Source of the DNA: Kaistella montana
GTDB taxonomy: Bacteria > Bacteroidota > Bacteroidia > Flavobacteriales > Weeksellaceae
Direction: 5' to 3'
Assembly (NCBI RefSeq): GCF_024436175.1
Contig: NZ_JANFQP010000001.1
Location: forward strand, 372,001 to 436,000
Length of the DNA stretch: 64,000 nucleotides
A program made the position numbers and the translations under genes. Within the stretch, counting starts at the first letter, position 1. Every line of letters starts with the position of its first letter. This document shows, in pieces, positions 17,978 through 26,777 of the stretch. Below the pieces are notes generated by a model that saw nothing but the letters and a program-made list of their open reading frames with translations, made no database searches and was not told where the DNA came from.

Positions 17978-18006
17978 AAGCGCAGATTTTATCTGTGCTT
18001 TTTTTT
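17978..18006 (+). terminator. scoB terminator
   Basis: AAGCGCAGAT pairs with ATCTGTGCTT (one G-U) around a TTT loop and is followed by a run of T residues. Confidence 0.85.
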
Positions 18007-18065
18007 GTTTTGTAGATATTATAATCTAAATTTCCTTAATTATTAAAAATAAAATCTATAAATAG

Positions 18066-18095
18066 TTTGTTTTAAACAAAAATTATCTAATTTTG
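18066..18095 (+). promoter_or_regulatory. Arginine operon promoter with overlapping palindrome
   Basis: TTG at 18067-18069 and a perfect TAnnTTTG box (TAATTTTG, 18088-18095) are 18 bases apart. The inverted repeat TTTGTTT-T-AAACAAA (18066-18080) covers the -33 element, so a repressor bound there would block polymerase. The leader before the first ATG is under 10 nt, leaving no room for an attenuator or riboswitch. Confidence 0.75.
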
Positions 18096-18108
18096 CGCTT
18101 TAATTTAG

Positions 18109-18756
18109 ATGAAAGTGGATTTTAATAATGATTTTATAGTTAAAATTGCTGAAAATCAGCATATTGAATTTGTTCCTGCGATTTTAAAAGAAATTGAGGA
18201 ATCGGCAAAAGAGCGCGGAACCGGTATTGCAAAGCGATCGGCATCTTATCTTGAAGAAAAAATTAAAGAAGGAAAAGCGGTAATTGCTTTTTCAGCTGAA
18301 GGTGAGTGGGCGGGTTTCTGCTACATCGAAACCTGGAGCAATAAAGAATACGTAGCCAATTCGGGTTTAATTGTCGCCAAAAAATTCAGGAAAGATGGTT
18401 TGGCAAAAGCGATTAAGCAGAAAATATTTTCCTATTCACGTGAAAAATATCCCAATGCAAAATTATTTGGTCTTACAACAGGTTTGGCGGTCATGAAAAT
18501 CAATAGCAGCTTGGGTTACAAGCCGGTTACGTATTCTGAATTAACTCAAGATGATGTCTTTTGGAGTGGTTGTCAAAGTTGCGTGAATTTTGAAATTTTA
18601 AAAAGTAAAGATCGAAAAAACTGCCTTTGTACAGCGATGTTGTACAATCCGGAGGAACATCAATCTCAAGAAAGTGCTAATAATATCAAATCAGAAAATG
18701 ACCAGAAGTTGTTTTCAAAATTTAAAAAAATAAAAACAATGTTATGGAAAAAGTAG
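18109..18756 (+). CDS. GNAT acetyltransferase, probable N-acetylglutamate synthase
   Basis: A 215-aa GNAT-fold enzyme. The acetyl-CoA loop is 'GLIVAKKFRKDGLAKAIKQKI', a somewhat altered R/QxxGxG/A. As first gene of an arginine operon that otherwise lacks an acetylglutamate-forming step (no argA, argJ), it very likely makes N-acetylglutamate (or the succinyl analogue) from glutamate. Unlike classical ArgA it has no amino-acid-kinase domain. It carries a Cys cluster, CQSC at about residues 145-148 and CLC further on, that could bind metal. Its end overlaps argG by 13 bases. Confidence 0.8.
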   Translation: MKVDFNNDFIVKIAENQHIEFVPAILKEIEESAKERGTGIAKRSASYLEEKIKEGKAVIAFSAEGEWAGFCYIETWSNKEYVANSGLIVAKKFRKDGLAKAIKQKIFSYSREKYPNAKLFGLTTGLAVMKINSSLGYKPVTYSELTQDDVFWSGCQSCVNFEILKSKDRKNCLCTAMLYNPEEHQSQESANNIKSENDQKLFSKFKKIKTMLWKK

Positions 18757-19934
18757 TTTTAGCTTACAGTGGCGGACTCGATACTTCTTTTTGTGCCGTT
18801 TATCTTTCGAAAGTGAAGCAATTAGAAGTGCATGCGGTGATGGTCAATCTTGGTGGATTTTCTGAAGAAGAAATAAAAAAAACCGAGGAACGCGCTTATC
18901 AATTGGGCGTAAAATCTTTCCATGTAATCGATGATGCGGAGAATTATTATCAAAAATGCATCAAATATTTAATTTTCGGAAATGTTTTAAAAAACAATAC
19001 TTATCCGCTTTCCGTAAGTTCTGAAAGGGTTTTTCAAGCAACAGCGATTGCAAATTATGCTAAAAAAATTGGTGCAAAATCCATCGCTCACGGCAGTACA
19101 GGCGCGGGAAATGATCAGGTGAGATTTGATATTATTTTTCAGATTCTTTTGCCCGAAATTGAAATCATCACGCCGATTCGTGATCTGAAACTTTCCAGAA
19201 ATGAAGAAATAGAATTTTTAAAAGAAAATGGTTTCGAAATCAATTTTGAAAAATCACAATATTCGATCAATAAAGGTCTTTGGGGAACATCTGTAGGTGG
19301 AAAAGAAACCTTAACTTCAAATCTGTCACTTCCGGAAACGGCTTTTCCAACGCAAATTTCAAAATCTGAACCGGAAGAAATGAGCATTACTTTCGAAAAA
19401 GGCGAAATCAAAGCGGTGAATGGTCAAGAATTTTCTAAACCGATTGAGGCAATTCAGCTCATTCAGGAAATTGCGCAAGCTTTTGCAATTGGCCGTGATA
19501 CGCATGTTGGCGATACGATTATCGGAATCAAAGGTCGGGTAAGTTTTGAAGCTGCAGCGCCTTTAATCATTTTGAAAGCGCATCATTTGCTGGAAAAACA
19601 CACCTTAACCAAAAGCCAACTTTTCATTAAAGATCAGCTGAGTCTTTCCTACGGGAATTATCTGCACGATGGATTGGTTCTTGATCCGGTGATGCAGGAT
19701 ATTGAAATGCTTTTCGAGTCTTCACAGAAAACCGTGAATGGTATTGTGAAAATTTTACTTAAACCTTATCATTTTTCACTGATCGGAGTGGAGTCGGAAA
19801 ACGATTTAATGTCTTCAAAATTCGGTTCTTACGGAGAAATGAACAAAACCTGGACGGAATCTGACGTAAAAGGTTTCTCCAAAATTTATTCGAATGCGCT
19901 CAGCATTTATCATCAGGTAAACAACAAGAATTAA
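18744..19934 (+). CDS. argG: Argininosuccinate synthase
   Basis: A 396-aa enzyme joining citrulline and aspartate with ATP to give argininosuccinate. The N-terminal ATP-pyrophosphatase loop YSGGLDTS (residues 8-15) and 'AHGSTGAGNDQVRFD' are diagnostic. The start ATG lies inside the end of the GNAT gene, so translation is coupled. Length is normal for the family. Confidence 0.96.
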   Translation: MEKVVLAYSGGLDTSFCAVYLSKVKQLEVHAVMVNLGGFSEEEIKKTEERAYQLGVKSFHVIDDAENYYQKCIKYLIFGNVLKNNTYPLSVSSERVFQATAIANYAKKIGAKSIAHGSTGAGNDQVRFDIIFQILLPEIEIITPIRDLKLSRNEEIEFLKENGFEINFEKSQYSINKGLWGTSVGGKETLTSNLSLPETAFPTQISKSEPEEMSITFEKGEIKAVNGQEFSKPIEAIQLIQEIAQAFAIGRDTHVGDTIIGIKGRVSFEAAAPLIILKAHHLLEKHTLTKSQLFIKDQLSLSYGNYLHDGLVLDPVMQDIEMLFESSQKTVNGIVKILLKPYHFSLIGVESENDLMSSKFGSYGEMNKTWTESDVKGFSKIYSNALSIYHQVNNKN

Positions 19935-19935
19935 C

Positions 19936-20910
19936 ATGGAAAAAATAAAAGTAGGAATTGTAGGCGGAACAGGTTTTACAGCAGGCGAATTAATTCGAAT
20001 CTTGCTTTATCACCCGAATGTAGAGATTTCTTTCGTGACGAGTCAAAGTCTTCAGGGCGAATTTGTTTCTGATGTTCATAAAGATTTGTTTGGGGAAACG
20101 ACTTTAAAATTTGAAAATCTTGCGCAACCCGCCGATATGATTTTTCTTTGTCTTCCGCATGGCGAAAGCAAAAACTGGCTTATCGAAAACGAAAAACGGA
20201 TTGCTCCCGAAACTAAAATTATCGATTTGGGAAATGATTTTCGAGTGGATGAAGAATGGAATGATAAAAAATTCATCTATGGACTTTCGGAATTTAACAA
20301 AGAAAAAATTGCAAAAGCTTCGTATATCGCCAATCCGGGCTGTTTTGCGACAGCGATTCAGTTGGGGATTTTACCGATTTTAAAGCAAGAAAAAATTGAA
20401 AAAATACAATGCGTAGGAATCACTGGTTCTACCGGAGCTGGAAAAGCTTTGCACCAATCGCTGAATTTCAATTGGCGAAATGATAATATTTCTCCTTATA
20501 AAACCTTTACGCATCAACATATTGCAGAAATTAAGAAAAGCATTTCACTGATTTCTGAAACCAAAACCGAAATCAATTTCATCCCGTGGAGAGGTGATTT
20601 TACCCGTGGAATTTTCGTTTCATTAATGATGGAAAGCAATCTTTCTCAGGCAGAAATCGAGGAAATTTATAAATATGCTTATAAATATTCAAAATTCGTT
20701 TTCGTTTCCGCAAGTCCGATTGATCTGAAACAAGTCGTAAACACCAATAAAGCGGTGGTTTATATCGAAAAAGTAGGAAAAAATCTGGCAGTTCATGTCG
20801 CGATCGATAATCTGTTGAAAGGCGCTTCCGGACAAGCCATCCAAAATATGAATTTGATGTTCGGTTTTAATGAAAAAGCTGGATTAAATCTTAAACCTTC
20901 TGTTTTTTAA
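19936..20910 (+). CDS. argC: N-acetyl-gamma-glutamyl-phosphate reductase
   Basis: A 324-aa NADPH-dependent reductase that makes N-acyl-glutamate semialdehyde. It has the nucleotide loop GIVGGTGFTAGEL and the catalytic Cys C136 in ANPGCFATA. The conserved 'HQHIAEI' and the 'GDFTRGIF' segment are present. Only one base separates it from argG. Confidence 0.95.
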   Translation: MEKIKVGIVGGTGFTAGELIRILLYHPNVEISFVTSQSLQGEFVSDVHKDLFGETTLKFENLAQPADMIFLCLPHGESKNWLIENEKRIAPETKIIDLGNDFRVDEEWNDKKFIYGLSEFNKEKIAKASYIANPGCFATAIQLGILPILKQEKIEKIQCVGITGSTGAGKALHQSLNFNWRNDNISPYKTFTHQHIAEIKKSISLISETKTEINFIPWRGDFTRGIFVSLMMESNLSQAEIEEIYKYAYKYSKFVFVSASPIDLKQVVNTNKAVVYIEKVGKNLAVHVAIDNLLKGASGQAIQNMNLMFGFNEKAGLNLKPSVF

Positions 20911-20912
20911 TC

Positions 20913-22052
20913 ATGAAATTATTTGATGTATATCCTTTGATGCCCGTAAATATTGTGAAGGCAGAAAACTGCAAACTTTGGGACGAAAACGGAACCGAAT
21001 ATCTCGATTTCTATGGCGGTCACGCGGTGATTTCTGTTGGCCATTCGCATCCTTTTTATGTGGAAAAAATTAAAAATCAGCTTGATAAAATTGGTTTTTA
21101 TTCCAATTCCGTGATTAATAAATTGCAGGAACAATTGGCCGAAAAACTCGGAAAAATTTCAGGATATGAAGATTACAACCTTTTTTTGTGTAATTCCGGC
21201 GCGGAAGCGAATGAAAACGCCCTAAAAATTGCATCTTTTATTTCAGGGAAAAAGAAATTCATTACGTTTAAAAATTCTTTTCACGGACGAACTTCCGCGG
21301 CAGTTGCAGCGACCGACGATCCTTCGATTGTGGCTCCAGTAAACGAAACTTCGAATTTTATTTTTTGTGAATGGAATAATGTTGAAGCGTTTGAAAAGCT
21401 TTTTTTTGAAAATATTCAGGATTTGGCCGGAGTTATCATTGAAGGAATTCAGGGAATTGGCGGAATTCAAATTCCTTCGCAAGAATTGATGTCGAAAATC
21501 TCGAAATTGTGTGCTGAAAATTCGCTTTTCTTTATTTCAGATGAAATTCAGTCGGGTTACGCAAGAAGCGGAAAATTCTTTGCTCATCAGCATTTCGGTG
21601 TTAAACCTGATATTATTACGACTGCAAAAGGAATGGCAAACGGTTTTCCGATTGGTGGCGTGTTGGTTTCTCCGAAAATCCCTGCAAAACACAAAATGCT
21701 TGGAACTACTTTTGGCGGAAATCATTTGGCTTGTGCGGCAGCAATTGGGGTTTTAGAGATTATTTCTGATGAAGATCTTATTGAAGAATCTCTTCAAAAA
21801 GGAAAATATTTAGTCCAAAAATTAAATGAAATTCCACAGATCAAGGAAATCCGCGGAAAAGGTCTTTTAATCGGAATCGATTTTGAAATTCCGGCTTCAC
21901 AAGTTTCAAAAAAATTAAGGGAAGAGTTTAAAATTTTTGTCGGAAGCGCTTCAAATCCTTTAACGATGAGGCTTTTGCCGCCACTTACTATTTCTTATCC
22001 TGAAATGGATTATTTGATTTCTTCTCTTCAATCAGTCTTAAATTCAATTTAA
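20913..22052 (+). CDS. argD: N-acyl-ornithine aminotransferase
   Basis: A 379-aa class III PLP aminotransferase that converts N-acyl-glutamate semialdehyde to N-acyl-ornithine using glutamate. The PLP Lys is in TTAKGMANGFPIGG; 'ISDEIQSGYARSG' and 'LCNSGAEANENALKIA' are the other standard motifs. Two bases separate it from argC. Family members also act on succinyl-ornithine, so it does not settle which acyl group the pathway uses. Confidence 0.94.
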   Translation: MKLFDVYPLMPVNIVKAENCKLWDENGTEYLDFYGGHAVISVGHSHPFYVEKIKNQLDKIGFYSNSVINKLQEQLAEKLGKISGYEDYNLFLCNSGAEANENALKIASFISGKKKFITFKNSFHGRTSAAVAATDDPSIVAPVNETSNFIFCEWNNVEAFEKLFFENIQDLAGVIIEGIQGIGGIQIPSQELMSKISKLCAENSLFFISDEIQSGYARSGKFFAHQHFGVKPDIITTAKGMANGFPIGGVLVSPKIPAKHKMLGTTFGGNHLACAAAIGVLEIISDEDLIEESLQKGKYLVQKLNEIPQIKEIRGKGLLIGIDFEIPASQVSKKLREEFKIFVGSASNPLTMRLLPPLTISYPEMDYLISSLQSVLNSI

Positions 22053-22055
22053 AAA

Positions 22056-23009
22056 ATGAAAAATTTCACTTCAGTACACGATATATCAAATCCTGAAATC
22101 CTCGTTCAGGAAGCATTGGAACTAAAAAAAAATCTTTACGGGTTCAGTGATTTAGGGAAAAATAAAACGCTCGGATTGGTCTTTCTAAACCCAAGTTTAA
22201 GAACAAGAATGAGCAGCCAAAAAGCTGGAATGAATCTCGGAATGCAGGTTCAGGTCATCAACGCTGGACAAGATGCCTGGAATTGGGAATTTGCAGAAAA
22301 CGCGGTGATGAACGGCTCTACGGTTGAACACATCAAAGATGCAGCAAAAGTTTTAAGTGAATATTGTGACGTTATCGGTTTGCGATGTTTTCCGGGTTTA
22401 AAAGATCGTGACGAAGATTACAGTGAGTTCGTTTTGAATTCATTCATCAAATACGCAACAGTTCCGGTAATTTCTCTGGAATCGGCTACACGACACCCTT
22501 TGCAGAGTTTTGCAGATTTAATTACGATTCGCGAAAACTGGAATAAACCTCAGAAACCGAAAGTAGTTTTGTCTTGGGCGCCACACATCAAAGCGCTTCC
22601 ACAAGCGGTTGGGAACTCTTTCGCGGAATGGATGAACGCTTCGGAAGTCGATTTTTGTATCGCAAATCCGGAAGGTTATGATTTAAGCAAAGAATTTACG
22701 GGTGATGTAAAAGTGTATCACAATCAGGAAGAAGCGTTAAAGGATGCGGATTTTGTGTATGTTAAAAACTGGTCGTCATTTGATGATTATGGCGCAATGC
22801 CTGAAGTAAAAGGAAATTGGCTTTTGGGCGAAGAGTTCTTAAAAACTAATCCGGAAACGAAATTCATGCACTGTCTTCCGGTTCGTAGAAATCTGGAAAT
22901 GAGCGATGCAGTTTTGGATTCTGCCAACTCTTTAATTTATCAGCAAGCTAATAACAGAACACTTTCTGCGCAATTAATCATTAAGAAAATTCTCGAAAAT
23001 TCGTTGTAA
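22056..23009 (+). CDS. argF': N-acyl-L-ornithine carbamoyltransferase (ArgF')
   Basis: A 317-aa transcarbamylase of the acetyl/succinyl-ornithine branch, not ordinary ArgF. The carbamoyl-phosphate loop reads NPSLRTRMS (family SLRTR), and the C-terminal motif is HCLPVRR where ordinary OTCases have HCLPxYR. Both, with 'ESATRHPLQSFADL', match Bacteroides and Xanthomonas enzymes. Residue 90 is Val (in NGSTVEHIKD). By my recall, Glu at this position gives acetyl-ornithine use and Pro gives succinyl-ornithine use, so specificity is open here. Confidence 0.93.
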   Translation: MKNFTSVHDISNPEILVQEALELKKNLYGFSDLGKNKTLGLVFLNPSLRTRMSSQKAGMNLGMQVQVINAGQDAWNWEFAENAVMNGSTVEHIKDAAKVLSEYCDVIGLRCFPGLKDRDEDYSEFVLNSFIKYATVPVISLESATRHPLQSFADLITIRENWNKPQKPKVVLSWAPHIKALPQAVGNSFAEWMNASEVDFCIANPEGYDLSKEFTGDVKVYHNQEEALKDADFVYVKNWSSFDDYGAMPEVKGNWLLGEEFLKTNPETKFMHCLPVRRNLEMSDAVLDSANSLIYQQANNRTLSAQLIIKKILENSL

Positions 23010-23010
23010 A

Positions 23011-23799
23011 ATGGAAGATTTATTCATCATAAAAATTGGTGGCGAAACCATTAATAATCCTGAAACGCTGAAAATTTGTTTAAAAACAATTGCGGCATCG
23101 GGAAGAAAAATAATTTTAGTTCACGGTGGTGGAAAAAAAGTAACAGAACTCGCCCAAAAACTGCAGATTCCACAACAAATGGTGGAAGGACGACGCATCA
23201 CTTCTGCGGAAACTTTGGAACTTTGCACAATGGTTTACGCGGGTTTGATTAATAAAAATATTGTTGCGGGTTTATCTTCAAAAAATCGTTTAGCAATCGG
23301 AATTTCCGGTGCTGATTTGAACTGTATTGTTTCAAAAAAAAGAGATGTTTCTGTCATTAATTATGGTTTTGTGGGCGATATTGTGAAGGTTGATGAAATG
23401 GTTTTTGATGATTTTATTTCTAAAAATATCTTTCCGGTTGTCAACTCGATCAGCATCAGCGAAGAAAGCGAACTTTTGAATACCAATGCAGATGTAATGG
23501 CGGCGGAAATTGCAAAAGCAATGTCGGCAACTTATAAAACGCACCTCATTTATTGTTTCGAAAAAAATGGAGTTTTAAAAGACATTGCCGATGAAAATTC
23601 AGTTATTGAAGAAATTTCTAAAGCTGATTTTACGCAAATGAAAGAAACCAAACAAATCGCCGACGGAATGATTCCTAAGCTACAAACGGCTTTCAGAGCG
23701 TTGTATCATGGTGTGGAAGAAGCAAGAATTCTAAAAAGTGATGCGCTACAAAGTTATTTTAATCAGAAAAAACCGGGAACAAACATCATATTACATTAA
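23011..23799 (+). CDS. argB: N-acetylglutamate kinase (acyl-glutamate kinase)
   Basis: A 262-aa amino-acid kinase that phosphorylates N-acyl-glutamate. Motifs: the N-terminal KIGGE, the HGGGKKVTEL loop, 'ISGADLNCIV' and 'NTNADVMAAEIAKAM'. There is no N-terminal helix of the kind that gives arginine feedback in hexameric enzymes, so allosteric control by arginine is doubtful. The stop overlaps the argE start by one base. Confidence 0.93.
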   Translation: MEDLFIIKIGGETINNPETLKICLKTIAASGRKIILVHGGGKKVTELAQKLQIPQQMVEGRRITSAETLELCTMVYAGLINKNIVAGLSSKNRLAIGISGADLNCIVSKKRDVSVINYGFVGDIVKVDEMVFDDFISKNIFPVVNSISISEESELLNTNADVMAAEIAKAMSATYKTHLIYCFEKNGVLKDIADENSVIEEISKADFTQMKETKQIADGMIPKLQTAFRALYHGVEEARILKSDALQSYFNQKKPGTNIILH

Positions 23800-24851
23800 T
23801 GGAAATTTTAAAAAAAGACGCCCAAAATTTTTTGATGCAACTCATCGAAACGCCTTCTTTCAGTAGAGAAGAGGAAATTACGGCATTAATTATTGAAAAA
23901 TATTTAAGCGAAAAGAATATTCCGTTTCAGAGAAAAGGAAATAATATTTGGGCAAAAAATCTTTATTTCGATAAAAGTTTGCCAACAATTCTGCTGAATT
24001 CTCACCACGACACGGTTAAACCCAATTCGGCGTACACATTGGATCCGTTTAAAGCTGTTGAAAAAGACGGAAAAATTTTCGGTTTAGGAAGCAATGATGC
24101 GGGTGCAAGTTTGGTGAGTTTATGGGCTGTTTTCACGCATTTTTATGATCAGAAACTCAAGTACAATTTAATTTACGCAGCTACAGCAGAAGAAGAAATT
24201 TCCGGCGAGAACGGAGTGAAATCGATTCTTGAAGATTTAGGAAAAATTGATTTCGCAATTGTCGGCGAACCTACGAAAATGGATTTGGCGATTGCTGAAA
24301 AAGGCTTGGTGGTTTTGAATTGTGTAGCGAAAGGAACGGCTTCTCACGCGGCTCACATCAATAACGATAATTCTATTTATAAAGCGTTTCGCGATATTCA
24401 GAAAATTCAGAATTTAAGTTTTGATAAGGTTTCTGATGTTTTGGGCAAAGTAAAAGCGACGGTGACGATTGTTAATGCTGGTTCGCAGCATAATGTGGTT
24501 CCGGATCAATGCCATTTTACGGTGGATGTACGGACGAACGAGCATTATTCAAATTCAGAAATTGTGGAAATTTTCAGAAATGAATTGGAGTCCGAAATTC
24601 AACCCAGATCTTTGGCTTTGAATTCTTCAAGTATTAATTTGGATCATCCTTTCGTGTTGGCTGCGAAGAAAGAAAACTGCGAACTTTACGGCTCGCCAAC
24701 GGTTTCAGATCAGGCGTTAATGCCTTTCAATTCGGTCAAAATTGGTCCCGGAGATTCCACGCGTTCTCATACCGCGGATGAATTTATTTACGAAAAAGAA
24801 CTCGCCGAAGGCATCGAAAAATACATTAAAATTCTCTCTCATATTCTCTAA
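23799..24851 (+). CDS. argE: N-acyl-ornithine/citrulline deacylase (M20 family)
   Basis: A 350-aa M20 metallohydrolase. The first metal motif is SHHDTV, the catalytic Glu pair is in ATAEEEISGENG, and 'GEPTKMDLAIAEKG' follows. In a pathway with ArgF' the natural substrate is N-acyl-citrulline, which it cleaves to citrulline for ArgG. The overlap with argB (TAATG) gives coupling. Confidence 0.92.
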   Translation: MEILKKDAQNFLMQLIETPSFSREEEITALIIEKYLSEKNIPFQRKGNNIWAKNLYFDKSLPTILLNSHHDTVKPNSAYTLDPFKAVEKDGKIFGLGSNDAGASLVSLWAVFTHFYDQKLKYNLIYAATAEEEISGENGVKSILEDLGKIDFAIVGEPTKMDLAIAEKGLVVLNCVAKGTASHAAHINNDNSIYKAFRDIQKIQNLSFDKVSDVLGKVKATVTIVNAGSQHNVVPDQCHFTVDVRTNEHYSNSEIVEIFRNELESEIQPRSLALNSSSINLDHPFVLAAKKENCELYGSPTVSDQALMPFNSVKIGPGDSTRSHTADEFIYEKELAEGIEKYIKILSHIL

Positions 24852-24854
24852 AAA

Positions 24855-26168
24855 ATGGAAAATAAAAAATTGTGGGCAAAAGATTCCGCGAATCTGAAAT
24901 ACTTAGAAATTATTGAAAAATTTACCGTTGGTAAAGATAAAGATTTCGATGTTTTATTGGCTCAATACGACATTGTCGGGACGAAAGCGCACTGTAAAAT
25001 GCTCACCAAAATCGGATTTTTGACAGAGGAAGAGAATGAATCCATCCAAAAAGAATTGGATGAAATGTATGTATTGGCCAAAGAAAATCAGCTTTTTATT
25101 AAAGATGGAGTAGAGGATATACACAGCCAAATTGAGTTTAATTTAACGGAAAAATTAGGCGATGCCGGCAAAAAAATCCATACCGGAAGATCACGAAACG
25201 ACCAAGTTTTATTGGCAATAAAATTATATTTAGTAGCGGAAATTAAATCGATTGCGCAACTTTCAAAAAAATTATTTGAACGATTAATTTCCCTTTCAGA
25301 AACGCATAAATCCGCCTTAATGCCCGGTTATACGCATTTTCAGATCGGAATGCCTTCTTCATTTGGGCTTTGGTTCAGCGCTTTTGCAGAATCTTTATCG
25401 GAAGATTTGGAGGTTTTGGCAGCGGCTTTATCGGTGGTTCAAAAAAATCCTTTGGGTTCGGGTGCTGGTTTTGGTTCTTCTTTTCCGCTCGACAGAGATT
25501 TTACGACCAAAGAATTGAATCTTAAAAAAATGAACATCAATTCCGTTTATGCGCAAATGACCCGCGGAAAATCAGAGAAAATCACGGCGATGGCGATGAG
25601 TACTTTGGCAGCAACTTTGGGAAAATTGGCTTATGATATCTGCATGTTCAGCAATCAGAATTACGGTTTTATCAGTTTTCCGTCGGAACTTACGACCGGA
25701 AGCAGCATTATGCCTCACAAAAAAAATCCTGATGTTTTTGAATTGATCCGCGCAAAATCTGCGAGAATCCAAAGTGTTCCGAATGAATTGACGTTGCTTA
25801 CGAATAACCTTCCATCCGGTTACCACAGAGATTTTCAACTGACCAAAGAAATTATTTTCCCTGGAATTCAGGATTTGAAGGATTGTTTAAGCATTTTTGA
25901 ATTCATGCTTCAACACATTATCGTGAAAGAAAATATTTTAAAGGACGAAAAATATGATTATCTTTTCAGCGTCGAAAAAATCAATGAGTTGGTGATGAAT
26001 GGGGCAAGTTTTCGGGAAGCGTACCGCGAAGTCGGAAATTCCATTGAAAACGGCACTTATCATTACCGAAACGACGATCTGAAACATACTCATAAAGGAA
26101 GTATCGGCAATTTGTGTTTGGAAGAAATTACTCAGAATTTCGAGGAAATCTTTAGGAAATTTAATTGA
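24855..26168 (+). CDS. argH: Argininosuccinate lyase
   Basis: A 437-aa fumarase/aspartase-superfamily enzyme releasing arginine and fumarate. It has the signature GSSIMPHKKNPD with the catalytic Ser in the mobile loop, 'HTGRSRNDQV' near residue 110, and 'YTHFQIGMPSSFG' with the catalytic His. Three bases separate it from argE. Confidence 0.95.
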   Translation: MENKKLWAKDSANLKYLEIIEKFTVGKDKDFDVLLAQYDIVGTKAHCKMLTKIGFLTEEENESIQKELDEMYVLAKENQLFIKDGVEDIHSQIEFNLTEKLGDAGKKIHTGRSRNDQVLLAIKLYLVAEIKSIAQLSKKLFERLISLSETHKSALMPGYTHFQIGMPSSFGLWFSAFAESLSEDLEVLAAALSVVQKNPLGSGAGFGSSFPLDRDFTTKELNLKKMNINSVYAQMTRGKSEKITAMAMSTLAATLGKLAYDICMFSNQNYGFISFPSELTTGSSIMPHKKNPDVFELIRAKSARIQSVPNELTLLTNNLPSGYHRDFQLTKEIIFPGIQDLKDCLSIFEFMLQHIIVKENILKDEKYDYLFSVEKINELVMNGASFREAYREVGNSIENGTYHYRNDDLKHTHKGSIGNLCLEEITQNFEEIFRKFN

Positions 26169-26173
26169 TAAAA

Positions 26174-26635
26174 ATGAAAACATTAGACGCGAACGATCAT
26201 AAAATACTCAATTTCCTGCAGGAAGATTCTACGGTATCGGTGAAAGATTTAGCCGAAAAAATAGGACTGTCTTTTACTGCGACCTATGAAAGAATTAAAT
26301 CGTTGAGAAACAGCGGTATCATCCGGAAAACCATTGTTTTGATCGATGCGGAACTTGCCGGCTTCGAAATTATGGCTTATTGTAATGTTGTTTTGAAGGA
26401 GCAATCCAACGAAAAATTACAGGAATTTGAAGCCAAAATCAAAGCGGAACCTCAAGTTTTGGAAGTGGTGAGTCTTTCCGGAACCTATGATTATATGATT
26501 AAAGTCGTGGCAAAAAATATCAAAGATTACAATAATTTCGTGACCACCGTTATCGCCAACATCCCCAATATCGGACAGTATCACAGCAATATCGTGCTTT
26601 CAGTGATTAAAAATGACACGAAATTTACTTTTTAA
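26174..26635 (+). CDS. Lrp/AsnC-family transcriptional regulator
   Basis: A 153-aa regulator with an N-terminal helix-turn-helix (MKTLDANDHKILNFLQEDS...VKDLAEKIGLSFTATYERIK) and a C-terminal RAM ligand-binding domain ('LEVVSLSGTYDYMIKVVAKN'). It follows argH by five bases as last gene of the operon. It is thus the leading candidate for the arginine-responsive regulator, perhaps acting at the palindrome at 18066; this is inference. A TTG at 26165 opens the same frame but the ATG at 26174 is the standard start. Confidence 0.9.
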   Translation: MKTLDANDHKILNFLQEDSTVSVKDLAEKIGLSFTATYERIKSLRNSGIIRKTIVLIDAELAGFEIMAYCNVVLKEQSNEKLQEFEAKIKAEPQVLEVVSLSGTYDYMIKVVAKNIKDYNNFVTTVIANIPNIGQYHSNIVLSVIKNDTKFTF

Positions 26636-26710
26636 TTCAGGAAAAATTTGAAATGATAAAAAGATTCTAAAATTTAATGATTTTCAACTTTATTTCAATT
26701 TAGAAAACAT

Positions 26711-26745
26711 AAAAAATCCTTTTCAAAACTGAAAAGGATTTTTAT
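26711..26745. terminator. Terminator ending the arginine operon
   Basis: AAAAATCCTTTTCA and TGAAAAGGATTTTT pair around an AAAC loop. A and T runs on both sides make it work for the arg operon (+) and the hydrolase gene (-). Confidence 0.85.
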
Positions 26746-26777
26746 TTGAAGCTTTGGTCAGTAAATTTTGAAAGTAA

